Shown here piece by piece: positions 43,826 through 53,850 of a DNA stretch of 64,000 nt. The notes under the pieces are model-generated. The model was given only the letters and a program-made list of their open reading frames with translations. It was not told the origin of the DNA and made no database searches. The DNA comes from Gammaproteobacteria bacterium (GTDB lineage Bacteria; Pseudomonadota; Gammaproteobacteria; Eutrophobiales; Eutrophobiaceae): positions 67,001-131,000 of the forward strand of contig WLWS01000005.1 of the NCBI GenBank assembly GCA_012103475.1. Reading direction: 5' to 3'. Numbering within the stretch: position 1 is the stretch's first letter; the number at the start of each line of letters is the position of its first letter. A program made the translations under genes and the position numbers.

Positions 43826-44209
43826 ATGAAATACGATCTTAAGAAAAACAAAAAAAATGCCATTGCGTTTTACCGAATGGCATACATAGGCGAACCATCG
43901 AAAGCTGTAGAGAACTATGTTGGCTCTGAGTATATCCAGCACAATCCTGTTGTCGGTGATGGCAAACAGGCTTTTATTGACTATTTTGAAGAAATGGCTG
44001 AAAACTATCCGGAAAAAAACATCGAATTTGTACGGGCTATTGCGGAGGATGATCTGGTCGCTCTGCATACGCACCAGACCTGGCCTGGAAATGAGCATTA
44101 TGTAACGATGGGTTTTTTCCGTTTCGACGCACAGGGGAAGATAGTTGAACATTGGGATTCAATTCAACAGGTACCAGCAGAATCAAAAAATGGTAACAGC
44201 ATGTACTAA
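43826..44209 (+). CDS. NTF2/SnoaL-like small protein
   Basis: The protein has a cone-shaped NTF2-like fold pattern (helix NAIAFYRMAYIGEPSKAVENYV, then YIQHNPVVGDGKQAFIDYFE and MGFFRFDAQGKIVEHWDSIQ). The motif YIQHNP recurs in the SnoaL-like group. I use the ATG at 43826 (127 residues); a GTG at 43805, directly after the HxlR stop, would add 7 residues. Roles of the group include cyclases and uncharacterised stress proteins. Confidence 0.8.
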   Translation: MKYDLKKNKKNAIAFYRMAYIGEPSKAVENYVGSEYIQHNPVVGDGKQAFIDYFEEMAENYPEKNIEFVRAIAEDDLVALHTHQTWPGNEHYVTMGFFRFDAQGKIVEHWDSIQQVPAESKNGNSMY

Positions 44210-44266
44210 GGCATTGCATGTTCAGCTACTTTAACACGATTTTAATAAACCGGAATTTCTCAAATC

Positions 44267-45397
44267 ATGACAATGCTGCCGGATTTTAAGCTTGAGTCAC
44301 ATTTTTCAAAATGGGAGTTTACAGCTCGTTACAATATGACCGCTTCTGATGCGGAGAGTTTATCCTTACGTGATTTACTGGCGATGGCAACTCCGGAAGA
44401 ACGTGAAGAATTTGACAGTCTGTGGTTGGGTTATTCTGAAACTTTCGGTGCCGCGGATTTACGCGAGATTATTGCTTCCCATTATGCCAGTCGATGTTCA
44501 GATGACGTAATTTGTTTTACCGGAGCAAGTGAAGGTATATATGCGGCGAATTCAGTACTTCTCGACAAAGACAGTCATGCGATTGTCGTTACGCCCAATT
44601 ATCAGTCTCACGAGACCTTGCCTTTGGCAATTTGTGAGGCAACTGGCGTTCCCCTGAATCCGGATGATGAATGGTCACTCGATATCGATAGAATAGCCGA
44701 CTCAATTAAGACCAATACTAAACTAGTCACTATTAATTTCCCGCACAATCCGACCGGAACGATTCTGCCTCTGGATCGCTATCAGGCCTTAATTGAGTTA
44801 TGCCGGAAGCATGGAATTTATATTCTTCATGACGAGATTTTTAATGGTCTTGGGCCTAGTAGCGCGAAGCATCTGCCTTATATTGCTGATAAATACGAAC
44901 GCGGACTGTCCTTAAACGTCACGTCCAAATCCTATGGGCTCCCGGGGCTTCGAATCGGCTGGATTGTTTGTTCCGATAGAGAAATACTCTTGAAATTGGA
45001 GAAAACAAAACAATATTTGTCGATTTGCAATTCCGGCCCCAGCGAACGCCTGGCCAAAATCGCTGTGCGTAATCGAGACCGCCTCTTACGTCGCAACTGC
45101 TCAATTATTGATGAAAATCTGCCGAAGTGGGATGCTTTTTTTGAACGCTATCCCGACCTGTTTGATTGGCAACATCCTGATGCTTCCTGTATGGCTTTTC
45201 CGAGATACAGGGGTGAAGAGGGAGTTGAGTCTTTCTGCAGGTCCCTGGTCGAAGAAAGTGGGATTCTGTTTTTACCCGGCTCTATATACGAATCTGAATT
45301 AAGCCCTACCCCAAGTGATCGATTTCGTCTCGGTTTTGGCCGCAAAAATCTTGACGAAGGTCTGCAAGTGCTTTCATCACATATCGAGCGGCAATGA
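44267..45397 (+). CDS. Class I/II aminotransferase-fold PLP enzyme
   Basis: The 376-residue protein has the fold type I pattern: CFTGASEGIYAANSVLL, NFPHNPTGTILPLDRY (Asn-Pro for PLP), LHDEIFNGLG (Asp), and Lys in VTSKSYGLPGLRIGW. It begins FSKWEFTARYNMTASDAESLS, like aminotransferases of the capreomycidine-synthase/valine-pyruvate-like group. The amino acid is not known. A second Met at residue 3 is an alternative start. It may be co-transcribed with the GFA-like gene, 22 bases on. Confidence 0.85.
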   Translation: MTMLPDFKLESHFSKWEFTARYNMTASDAESLSLRDLLAMATPEEREEFDSLWLGYSETFGAADLREIIASHYASRCSDDVICFTGASEGIYAANSVLLDKDSHAIVVTPNYQSHETLPLAICEATGVPLNPDDEWSLDIDRIADSIKTNTKLVTINFPHNPTGTILPLDRYQALIELCRKHGIYILHDEIFNGLGPSSAKHLPYIADKYERGLSLNVTSKSYGLPGLRIGWIVCSDREILLKLEKTKQYLSICNSGPSERLAKIAVRNRDRLLRRNCSIIDENLPKWDAFFERYPDLFDWQHPDASCMAFPRYRGEEGVESFCRSLVEESGILFLPGSIYESELSPTPSDRFRLGFGRKNLDEGLQVLSSHIERQ

Positions 45398-45419
45398 CTC
45401 TGAAGGAAGGCGCATACTA

Positions 45420-45761
45420 ATGAATCTACGCTGTCACTGTAATAATATTACAATTGAAGCACCCTTACCGGAGCAAGTAACGATCTGTAACTGTTCAATT
45501 TGCAGTCGTTATCAGTCACTCTGGGGCTACTACCGACCGGAAGAAGTTAAAATCGATATCGGCACTAAAGGTGCGTCGTCTTACATCTGGGGAGATCGCG
45601 TTATAGAATTTGTGAGTTGTTCCAGCTGTTCATGCATAACGCACTATCGTAGCCTGCCGGGGCAATCTGAGCCCAGAGTTGCACTTAACTTCAGAATGTC
45701 GAGTGAGGATGCGATTGCTGATGTGCCGATACGCTACTTCGACGGTAAGAGCATACTGTAA
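45420..45761 (+). CDS. GFA-family zinc-binding protein
   Basis: I start at the ATG at 45420 with GAAGGAAGGCGC upstream, giving 113 residues; an earlier start at 45315 would lie deep in the aminotransferase gene. The GFA (glutathione-dependent formaldehyde-activating-like) pattern is RCHCNNITIEAPLP, then CNCSICSRYQS and a late CSSCSC, giving the cysteines for structural and catalytic zinc. Most members are uncharacterised and not true formaldehyde enzymes. The name is similar to, but the fold unrelated to, the Fae homologue at 57667. Confidence 0.85.
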   Translation: MNLRCHCNNITIEAPLPEQVTICNCSICSRYQSLWGYYRPEEVKIDIGTKGASSYIWGDRVIEFVSCSSCSCITHYRSLPGQSEPRVALNFRMSSEDAIADVPIRYFDGKSIL

Positions 45762-45766
45762 AAGAC

Positions 45767-46537
45767 CTAGAACCAGGACGCTTTGATCAGGTGTTGCGGA
45801 ATTCGATCTTTAATCTGCTCGTGTAGGGCAGGTAATTTCGACCAGTGCACACCCTGCATATAATGGTGCGCGGTGTGATAGCCAAGATTGCCTGTGGTTA
45901 AGTTAAAAAACGGATGCACGTTGTTATTTGAAGCTTCAAAACCATCTTTCAGATCAAGGCCTGCATGATGCTCATAGGTTGCCCAGGCAGTGAGCAGTAA
46001 ACCCGATATCATTGGTAGTGCAAAAAGAAAAAGTCCGGCCACTGGCTTATAGAAAATCAGCAAGCCTACTATTAAAAAAGTCAGTGCTGAATATAGCAGA
46101 TACTCCCTCTGTATTTTCGGATGCGATTTGCCAACCAGATAGCCTCGATAATAGGCAGTTGCAGCAACAATGAAACTGTATTCGAATTCGCCCATTTTAC
46201 TGCCATCAGATCGGGTCCAGCGACTTTCATCTTTTGTCTGATCCAGATAATTCATATGATGGCCAAGCACATGATGAAGACGCCATAAATTTGTCGTCAC
46301 ACCGCTATGCAGAGCATAGAAAAACTCAAGTAAGCGATTTAATGCAGCAAATTTAAAGGTGTAGTTGTGTTGATGATGATGATTCCAGGCACATAGTTTG
46401 CCTTTGGGTACAATCATAATGGCCCAGTACAGCGCCAGCAACCAGGGGTTGTTTAATTGAAAATAGAGGTAAAAATCGACAACACTGATAGACAGTATGA
46501 TAAATACCGGCATCCGATCTTCAGAATATTTGAACAT
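45767..46537 (-). CDS. Membrane fatty-acid desaturase-type protein
   Basis: The 256-residue protein has three histidine boxes of di-iron desaturases and hydroxylases: HHHQH near residue 53, HHVLGHH near 88, and HTAHH near 224, with four membrane segments between. The substrate could be an acyl chain, carotenoid or alkane-like lipid; the short size is nearer to the smaller hydroxylase/desaturase subgroup. It is separated by 227 bases from the divergent decarboxylase gene; I see no clear signal in that gap. Confidence 0.85.
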   Translation of the reverse strand: MFKYSEDRMPVFIILSISVVDFYLYFQLNNPWLLALYWAIMIVPKGKLCAWNHHHQHNYTFKFAALNRLLEFFYALHSGVTTNLWRLHHVLGHHMNYLDQTKDESRWTRSDGSKMGEFEYSFIVAATAYYRGYLVGKSHPKIQREYLLYSALTFLIVGLLIFYKPVAGLFLFALPMISGLLLTAWATYEHHAGLDLKDGFEASNNNVHPFFNLTTGNLGYHTAHHYMQGVHWSKLPALHEQIKDRIPQHLIKASWF

Positions 46538-46764
46538 TTATTATTTTTATAAAGCGCTTCGACAATAATGATTGACGCTACCGAGCATCCCCAAATGCGC
46601 GCTAACTCTACTTTATATTCGGACTACCCTCAAGCACACCTTTGCAGGATTGCCACCAGCGACGCAAAATTATTCGTTGCGGCCATTACCTACCTGATAT
46701 AAAGCGGTCTACTCAGGGATGAATATCAATTATTCTTGCCAGTTCCGGTTATTTGTCTTTGCTT

Positions 46765-47922
46765 ATGAAAAAACACTACGAGAATATTGAAATACTCCTG
46801 CGCAGCGAGAACCCGCATCAGCCGGTTTATTGTATCTACCCGAATGTATACCGCGAATCCACCATGGAATTTATCGAAGGTTTTCCCGGGCGCGTGCTTT
46901 ATGCCGTCAAGGCCAATAATCATCCTGAAATTATTAAATTACTCTACGAACATGGTATTAAGCACTTCGATTGCGCATCACTGGAAGAAATAAGATTACT
47001 TAGAACGCTATGTCCGGAAGCGGAAATTTATTTCATGAACCCTGTTCGTTTTGAAGGTGATGCGGCCAATGCACAGCATAATTATTCAGTTCGTCATTTT
47101 GTTATTGATGATGAGAGTGGTCTTGTACAATTGCTGAGTGAGATTGATGCGCAAAAGTCTACGATTTTTGCCCGTATGGCCGTCTCACATCATTCGGCAT
47201 CACAGGATTTATCCTATAAATTTGGCGCCCTGCCAAAAGCAATCCCCGCCCTCCTCCGCGCCATCAAAGAAAACGGCGCTGAACCCGCTCTGGCCTATAA
47301 CGTGGGTACCAGTGTCACCAGTCCGGATGCCTATGTTCATGCCATGGGTATCGCTGAAGAGGTACTCTCGAGGCTACCTTTTCGAATCCGTCTGCTCGAT
47401 ATTGGTGGCGGTTTTCCGAAATCCTATCCCGGTTTCCGGGTTCCGGAAATAAGTAGCTATCTGCAACGCCTGCAGGAATTAAAAAATAAGCTGGCTATCA
47501 CGCAGAACACTGAGTTGATGGCAGAGCCGGGGCGCGCTTTAAGTGCGCCGGGTCTATCCGCGCTCACACGGGTACTGCTGCGCAAAGCCGATAAAATATT
47601 TTTGAACGATGGAATGTATGGTGTCTTTTGGGAACTTCGTTGTCAGGCACATTTGCAATACCCTTATCGCGTTTTTCGGCAAGGCCAGATTTTAACCGGA
47701 AAAACTCAGACCTTTAGCGTCTTTGGCCCTACCTGCGACTCCAGTGATGAACTACCCGTAGCTATCGAGCTGCCCGGCGATATTGACGTGGGTGACCACA
47801 TTGAGTTTGGAAATATTGGCGCATATAGTCTCAGCGGGCGAACTGATTTTAACGGTTTCTATAGCGATAATGTTGTTAGCTTTACCGATGAAAACGCCAT
47901 ACCTCCGCTGCTCGGGACCTGA
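46765..47922 (+). CDS. Fold-type III PLP decarboxylase, ornithine-decarboxylase-like
   Basis: Using the ATG at 46765, the protein has 385 residues; a TTG at 46753 would add 4. The alanine-racemase-type barrel carries Lys in LYAVKANNHPEI for PLP, and LDIGGGFPKSYPG and MAEPGRAL bind the phosphate. The C-terminal motif FGPTCDSSDE contains the active-site Cys-Asp of ornithine decarboxylase. Ornithine or another basic amino acid is the likely substrate, producing putrescine or a similar polyamine precursor. Confidence 0.88.
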   Translation: MKKHYENIEILLRSENPHQPVYCIYPNVYRESTMEFIEGFPGRVLYAVKANNHPEIIKLLYEHGIKHFDCASLEEIRLLRTLCPEAEIYFMNPVRFEGDAANAQHNYSVRHFVIDDESGLVQLLSEIDAQKSTIFARMAVSHHSASQDLSYKFGALPKAIPALLRAIKENGAEPALAYNVGTSVTSPDAYVHAMGIAEEVLSRLPFRIRLLDIGGGFPKSYPGFRVPEISSYLQRLQELKNKLAITQNTELMAEPGRALSAPGLSALTRVLLRKADKIFLNDGMYGVFWELRCQAHLQYPYRVFRQGQILTGKTQTFSVFGPTCDSSDELPVAIELPGDIDVGDHIEFGNIGAYSLSGRTDFNGFYSDNVVSFTDENAIPPLLGT

Positions 47923-47949
47923 CTCCAGTCGACTACAGTAAAATAATAA

Positions 47950-50900
47950 TCAGGCTGGCTTTACCTGCTCGCCGGAGTCTCCGAAAAAGGAGCGTAAAAA
48001 TTTCTGTATATCATCCACTATCAAGACATTCGCAGGAATCATAACCAGAGTAATCACAGTTGCAAACAGAATACCAAAGGCAAGAGAAATAGCCATTGGG
48101 ATCAAAAACTGCGCTTGCACAGATTTTTCAAACATTAGTGGTAGTAAGCCAAAGAAAGTAGTTAGTGAGGTAAGCAGAACCGGGCGAAATCGGGCGACAC
48201 CGGCACTCAGGACTGCCTCAACAACGGACAATCCCTGCTTCTTTTTCTGGTTTATGTAATCAACCAGAACCAGACTGTCATTCACAACCACACCTATGAG
48301 TGCCATCAGTCCGAGTATGCTTAGAAAGGACAAATCCCGCCCCATCAGCCAGTGCCCCAGTATCGCGCCGATGACGCCAAAAGGAATAACCGACATGATT
48401 ATCAAAGGCTCGATATATGACTTCAAGGGCAAAGCAAGCAGGACATATATTGTGAACAATAATACGAGCAGACCCCACTGTAAGCTGCCAAAGGATTCAC
48501 GCTGCTGTTTTGCTTCCCCTTCAAAGGTGTAGGCGATACCCGGATAATTTTGCAGCAGCTCTGTCAGATAAACCTGAAGATCGGCCTGAATAACCGTCAT
48601 ATTCGCTTTTTCTTTATCAACATCAGCCGTTACGTTCATCGTTCGATAGCGATTAATACGGGTAATCGTCGCCGGTCCTTTACCCGGGTTCAAGGTCGCC
48701 ACATGCGAAAGCGGAATTCTGCGGCCGTCGGGAGCCGTGATTAGATATTCATCAAGTGTGGCTGTAGTGCTTCTTTCTTCTTTTGGCAGGCGTACGATCA
48801 CACGCACATCATCACGTCCCCTTTGAATACGCTGTGCTTCAAAACCGCGAAAGGCCTGGCTGACCTGACTGACTATTTCGGCACGGGTTAATCCGAGCAC
48901 ATGTCCCTGTTGGGTCAATTCAATCTGTATTTCCTCTTTACCATCGGAGAGGCTGTCAGCAATATCAAAAACCGTGGGATACCCCGTCAGTCTCTCTTTC
49001 ACCTTTTCTCCAATTTCAGAAAGTGTTTCAAGGGACTGACCGCTGAACTGAATGTCGATCGGATCACCCGGTCGTATTAGTTCGGCACGAAAGGTCAGCG
49101 ATTCAGCACCAGGGATTTCACCGATGATTTTACGCCACTCTTTGATCATGTCATTGGTACTGATATCAACAAGTCGCTTATCAGACGGTATAGTTTCGAT
49201 AATCACCTGCCCATAGTAATCTGCGGTGCGGCCAAAACCAGCTGAGCCGGTAGTGGAAAGAATATCCCGAATAATTTTTTCTCCTCCTTCCCCATTGGTA
49301 TAGCGGCTTTGTAAATCAAAAGCCGCATCGGTGATTCTTTTCATATGTCGATCAGTCACATGGAAGGGTGTACCCACCGGCATGGTCAGCGTTACTGCAG
49401 CGGTATCTGATTCAACTCGCGAAAAAAAAACAAACTTTGTCCAACCGCTCATCACCAGTGAGATAGTCAATACGAACAAACCGATGAAAGCGGCAAGTAC
49501 CGAGTAACGGTTTTTTACTGAAAACTTAAGTAAGGGTTGATAGTAATCGAATATGAACTTTTCGAAGCCATTCGCAAATCTCTGCTGCCATCGACTAAAA
49601 CCTGATCCTTCTTTTTCATCCGTATTGACCTTAATGTGTTTCAGGTGCGCTGGTAGTACAAATTTCGATTCAATCAGAGAAAACAACAAACAGGGAATGA
49701 CCACTGCCGGGATCGGTCCCATAAAATCACCCATTCTTCCTTCGATAAAGGACAACGGGCTAAAAGCGGCGATGGTGGTGAGAATCCCGAAAGTGACTGG
49801 AATCGCTACCTGCCTGGTGCCCAGAATGGAAGCTTCCAGCGGATCCCCACCCTCACGCATACGTGAATAGACATTTTCACCAGTCACAATCGCATCATCG
49901 ACAACAATACCTAGCACGATAATGAAACCGAACAGGCTCATGATGTTGATACTGAAACCGGTTATGGACATAAGAATCAGCGCACCGAGAAAACTCACCG
50001 GTATTCCGAGAAACACCCAGAAAGAAACCGAAGGTTTTAAAAATAGGGCCAGCAAGACAATCACTAGAATGCTGCCCTGTATACCATTGCGAACGAGAGT
50101 GCCCAGACGTGCCTTCAGATAAGATGAGTCATCGTCCCAATAACTTAAGACCATACCAACAGGCATAGAACCCTGACGTTCGTTAATATACTCTTTTACC
50201 TTTTCCGCGATGGCAATAGCACTTTGACCACCAATACGATACACCTGAATAAGACCGGCATAATCGCCGTTAAAACCGGTTTTTAATGAGACCTCTTCAA
50301 AACCATCATTCACGCTTGCAATATCGGATACGCGGATAATACTTCCGTCAGAATTGGTCTTTACAACTATGTCCTCAAACTCTGTGCGCTGGTATGCCTG
50401 ACCCTTTGAACGAATCAGAACATCGCCTCCGTCGGTACGCACATTTCCCGCCGAAATATCCAGCGAACTTCGTTGAACCGCGCGAGCGATATCAGCCAGG
50501 CTCAGATTGTAATCTCGCAGCTTATCCTGAGAGGCCTCAATATTTATTTCGTATTTTCTGACCGCATCCAGCTCAACCTGAGTAATACCATCTACGCGCA
50601 GTAAATCATCTCTTATTTGCTCGGTATAGGAACGGATTTCTGCCTCACTGTAATCTCCTGCCACCACCACGGAGATAACTTCTCTGGTGCGCTGAGCGAG
50701 ACTGACAATTGGTTTTTCAGTATCCGCTGGAAACGTATTAATTGAATCGACCCGGTTCTTAATATCATTTAGCAGATCCCGTGGTTCGTAATCAGAATCA
50801 ATTTCCATCGTCACCGTAGTACTGCCTTCTACCGAGCGACTTACTATTTCATCAATTCCTTCAAGATCCTGTACTGCTTCTTCTATGCGAATCGCAACAC

Positions 50901-51081
50901 CAAGTTCGATGCCTTCCGGCGTCGCTCCTCTCAACGGCACGGTAACGCGAATAATATCAGGCTCAACCTCTGGGAAAATTTCGAGTTTCAAGGTCCAGCT
51001 TAGACAAAACAGACCCCCGATAACAATGCTGATCAGAAGTAAATTCGCAGCCACATCATTTCTTGCGAACCAGGCAATCAT
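47950..51081 (-). CDS. RND efflux transporter, inner-membrane subunit (AcrB-type)
   Basis: The 1043-residue protein has the RND layout: first helix (NLLLISIVIGGLFCL), large periplasmic loop, helices around IIVLGIVVDDAIVTGENV (the paired-Asp proton relay motif), second loop, and the repeat helices ending ATVITLVMIPANVLIV. It should expel hydrophobic compounds with proton import. The adaptor gene precedes it without a gap, and the adaptor appears damaged, so pump assembly is uncertain. No outer-membrane TolC-type gene is nearby. Confidence 0.93.
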   Translation of the reverse strand: MIAWFARNDVAANLLLISIVIGGLFCLSWTLKLEIFPEVEPDIIRVTVPLRGATPEGIELGVAIRIEEAVQDLEGIDEIVSRSVEGSTTVTMEIDSDYEPRDLLNDIKNRVDSINTFPADTEKPIVSLAQRTREVISVVVAGDYSEAEIRSYTEQIRDDLLRVDGITQVELDAVRKYEINIEASQDKLRDYNLSLADIARAVQRSSLDISAGNVRTDGGDVLIRSKGQAYQRTEFEDIVVKTNSDGSIIRVSDIASVNDGFEEVSLKTGFNGDYAGLIQVYRIGGQSAIAIAEKVKEYINERQGSMPVGMVLSYWDDDSSYLKARLGTLVRNGIQGSILVIVLLALFLKPSVSFWVFLGIPVSFLGALILMSITGFSINIMSLFGFIIVLGIVVDDAIVTGENVYSRMREGGDPLEASILGTRQVAIPVTFGILTTIAAFSPLSFIEGRMGDFMGPIPAVVIPCLLFSLIESKFVLPAHLKHIKVNTDEKEGSGFSRWQQRFANGFEKFIFDYYQPLLKFSVKNRYSVLAAFIGLFVLTISLVMSGWTKFVFFSRVESDTAAVTLTMPVGTPFHVTDRHMKRITDAAFDLQSRYTNGEGGEKIIRDILSTTGSAGFGRTADYYGQVIIETIPSDKRLVDISTNDMIKEWRKIIGEIPGAESLTFRAELIRPGDPIDIQFSGQSLETLSEIGEKVKERLTGYPTVFDIADSLSDGKEEIQIELTQQGHVLGLTRAEIVSQVSQAFRGFEAQRIQRGRDDVRVIVRLPKEERSTTATLDEYLITAPDGRRIPLSHVATLNPGKGPATITRINRYRTMNVTADVDKEKANMTVIQADLQVYLTELLQNYPGIAYTFEGEAKQQRESFGSLQWGLLVLLFTIYVLLALPLKSYIEPLIIMSVIPFGVIGAILGHWLMGRDLSFLSILGLMALIGVVVNDSLVLVDYINQKKKQGLSVVEAVLSAGVARFRPVLLTSLTTFFGLLPLMFEKSVQAQFLIPMAISLAFGILFATVITLVMIPANVLIVDDIQKFLRSFFGDSGEQVKPA

Positions 51082-52098
51082 TTACAGCCTCTCCCCGCTT
51101 GCCGTACCCGCTTTTAGGATCGCAGCGGCTCGCTCCTTACTGCCGGTACCAGTAGCAATGCTGACTCTGACACCTGACGTGACCTGACCCAAAGATGTCA
51201 GCACCAGCTGATCAGCTTGCGCTAATCCACTTTCAATAACAGCCTGATCCTGATTCTGCCAGGCAATTTTTATTTCCTGTCGTTTCAAAACACCATCAAC
51301 GACAAGATAAACATAACTCCCCTGATAAATGGCCTTATTTGGTATAACCACAGCCTGCGATAAGCGTCTGCCTGATAGCGCGGCGGTTACATATTGTCCG
51401 ATTTTCAATGGAGTCTTACCTTCGGCGTGCTTGCCAAAGGGATCGTCGATCTGCGCGACGACATGAAGTTGCCGGGCATTGTCATCGATAGCGCTTTCAG
51501 TTCTAACAATTCGGCCCTGCCACTCAGAGCCTCCGGCCAGTTCTGAAATAATGGTTACTTCCGGTGCCGGTATGTCTTCTGCATTTTCAAAGCGATAGTC
51601 TTCCGGTAAATCAATAAACGATAAATCCCGGTTTCTCAAAGGCAATCGAATTTCCATCTTATCCACTGCATAGACTTCCGCGACGGCTGAGTTGATGTTG
51701 ACTACCGAGCCAAGATCAACCATTTTTTCCATAACTCGTCCGGCATAAGGTGCTGTAATTTTTGTTCGCTCAAGATCCAGCTGGGCTTTCTCCAGCGCGG
51801 ATTCTGCTGAAATAACTCTTGCCTCCGCGGCCTGCAACTGCGGTTTTCTCAGCACCAGATCACCCGGTTCTCCCTGCTGTCCGAGTCGATTCCAGTCTTG
51901 CTGAGCCTGCACTGATCGCGCCTGTTCCTGAGCCAGAGCCTGACTGGCGTCAAGTAAAGTGGCTTCGGCTATCTTCACGTCTGCAAGATAATCTCGTTCA
52001 TCTATACTGAGTAAAATATCGCCTTTTTCAAAGAAACCGCCTTCGCGCAGGCTATCACTTATCTTTGTTATCTCGCCACTGACCTGAGCCACCAGCAT
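51082..52098 (-). pseudogene. RND periplasmic adaptor (membrane fusion protein), N-terminus missing
   Basis: The frame of 338 codons covers most of an adaptor: lipoyl half-motif VAQVSGEITKISDSLREGGFFEKGDILLSID, a coiled-coil hairpin (LDASQALAQEQARSVQAQ and following), the second lipoyl half and beta-barrel up to VSIATGTGSKE. No signal peptide, lipobox or first strands are present, although adaptors normally carry about 40-60 residues before the lipoyl domain. In-frame upstream codons reach a TGA within six codons. A good ribosome site (AAGGAG, 52127-52132) and ATG at 52117 lie in another frame and stop after 20 codons. A deletion joined the true start to the body out of frame, or the assembly has an error there. 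A cytosolic product would be useless for export. Confidence 0.7.
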
Positions 52099-52104
52099 GC
52101 TCTG

Positions 52105-52453
52105 CTCTTCGATTCATTATACTCGACTCCTTTATAGCTCAATAACAGTATAAACTGTCTACCTAAGTCGAGATTTTCATACAAGCGGTCAGTAGCAGGA
52201 CAAGTAACAGTACAAAAAAATATTTACTAGCAGTTTTCAAGAAAGTAAGAAACCTTGTCGAATATAATGTTGGGATTAATCTGGCAAAACCAATGCTGTC
52301 TATGTTCAGATATTTATACGCGGATATCGAGTAAATTGAGGCTGAAACAGGATATATCCTTTTTATTTGCATATATCGAAATTCTACAGCAAAGCTTGTC
52401 AAGAGATCGTGAATCTCAGTCACACGTCGCGAATATTAGTGGCTTTATCGAAT
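52105..52453. other. Intergenic region between adaptor and MFS genes
   Basis: This stretch of about 350 bases is AT-rich. It contains the out-of-frame ribosome site and ATG of the adaptor and a possible small lipoprotein frame on the minus strand (52163-52240). Otherwise I see no conserved gene, and no strong terminator. Confidence 0.5.
52163..52240 (-). CDS. Possible tiny lipoprotein
   Basis: A TTG at 52240 opens a 25-residue frame, KTASKYFFVLLLVLLLTACMKIST-like, with a hydrophobic core and a lipobox (LLTAC). A ribosome site is weak (AAGG 14 bases away). It could be an orphan lipoprotein, or the relic of the adaptor's missing signal, since adaptors can start with a lipobox. A stop separates it from the next frame. 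Confidence 0.25.
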   Translation of the reverse strand: MKTASKYFFVLLLVLLLTACMKIST

Positions 52454-53749
52454 CTAACTGGTTTTTATCAGCAGAATCGCCAACATTGCGATCAACATAG
52501 GTACTGCAAAAACATAGTATAAAGACGATGATTGCCAGCCCATATCAAGTAAAACTCCGGTTGTCGCAGGTGAGAGGATCGCACCTATGCGTCCCACGCC
52601 AATTGCCCAGCCCATGCCTGTTGTGCGTATTTCCGGCGGGTACAGAGCCGGGCCGAGTATATAAAAACAGGTAATCGCACCGAAAAGGAAAAAACCGACG
52701 GAAAAACCAATAATGGTGGCCAGTTGTAAATCTCCTGAATACAGTGCGAACAGAGTCATCAACAAGGCCGACAGAAACATATAATAACCGGCCAGTTTTT
52801 TTAAACCAAAACGCACGCTAGTAAAACCAAGTACAAATTGACCGGCAATACCACCAAGCTGCAATAACATACCACCCGATATCCCCTGATTTTCAGATTG
52901 GCCGGCAAGTACAAGTAATTTGGGAGTCCAGCTTAATACGAAGTAGAGGCTTGCCATTACCAGAAAAAAACCCAACCAGATAAGTATGGTTGCCTTGCGA
53001 TGTTGTGGTTGCCACAAACTCAAAACGCCAGCACTTATTTGCGGCGTTCTGTCTGAATCGGCTAAGCTTCCGAGTGGCTCATGATTCATTTTCAGTAACA
53101 ATGAATTAATGCGCTGCAGAGCATCATCGGGTCGACGGACAAGAATATAATCAATTGACTCAGGTAATTTCCAGAACACCAGTGGGATCATGATTGCGGA
53201 AAGACCCGCACCGAATATGAATACAGATTGCCAGCCTGACACTGGAATCAAACTCGCAGCAATCGCACCACCGGCAATGCCACCGATGGGATAACCACTC
53301 TGCAGAATACTGATATTGAGTCCACGACGGCGTCTGGAACTGTACTCAGAAGTAAGAATATTCATTGTCGCGAGCGCACCGCCAATACCTAATCCGGTAA
53401 ATATACGCATAGCAGCCAGTTGATACATATTTTGAGTAAAAGCAGAGATCAGCATACCGGTCGTAATAATGAGCAGACAAGCGATAATCAGAACTCGTCG
53501 CCCATATATATCTGCCAAACGACCCAGAAAAATTGCACCAAGCGCCATTCCAACCAGACCTGAACTGAACAGCAGTCCTAAGGATTTTCCATTTAAACTC
53601 CATTCAGTCGAGATGCTATGGGCAGTAAAAGCCATGACCAGAACGTCAAAACCGTCGAGCATATTAATCATAAAACAAAGCGCGTCTGTCAGAATTTGAA
53701 AACCTGACATCGAACTATTATCGATTATTTCCCTGATATCTTTTTTCAC
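52454..53749 (-). CDS. MFS transporter, aromatic acid:H+ symporter-like
   Basis: The 431-residue protein has twelve predicted helices. Helix 1 contains NMLDGFDVLVMAF, the acidic charged motif of AAHS (benzoate/4-hydroxybenzoate) carriers; loop 2-3 reads LGRLADIYGRRVL, the MFS signature; FIL GPALYPPEIRTTGMGWAIGVGRIG lies in the second half. Family and setting suggest uptake of an aromatic acid. It is near no ring-cleavage gene, though hpa genes lie in the same window. A thioesterase gene diverges from it. Confidence 0.88.
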   Translation of the reverse strand: MKKDIREIIDNSSMSGFQILTDALCFMINMLDGFDVLVMAFTAHSISTEWSLNGKSLGLLFSSGLVGMALGAIFLGRLADIYGRRVLIIACLLIITTGMLISAFTQNMYQLAAMRIFTGLGIGGALATMNILTSEYSSRRRRGLNISILQSGYPIGGIAGGAIAASLIPVSGWQSVFIFGAGLSAIMIPLVFWKLPESIDYILVRRPDDALQRINSLLLKMNHEPLGSLADSDRTPQISAGVLSLWQPQHRKATILIWLGFFLVMASLYFVLSWTPKLLVLAGQSENQGISGGMLLQLGGIAGQFVLGFTSVRFGLKKLAGYYMFLSALLMTLFALYSGDLQLATIIGFSVGFFLFGAITCFYILGPALYPPEIRTTGMGWAIGVGRIGAILSPATTGVLLDMGWQSSSLYYVFAVPMLIAMLAILLIKTS

Positions 53750-53850
53750 TAGCGAGTACTTACCGGAGTGAGAACCACTATTATAAATTCAGCACGATAT
53801 AAAATCTGTATAATCACGACGAAATAACCGTTTCAAGAATATTTCGCGCT

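Noticed and set aside
45420-45761. The GFA-type protein considered as a partner of the Fae homologue in formaldehyde handling.
   Set aside because: The folds are unrelated, the genes are 12 kb apart, and most GFA members are not formaldehyde enzymes.
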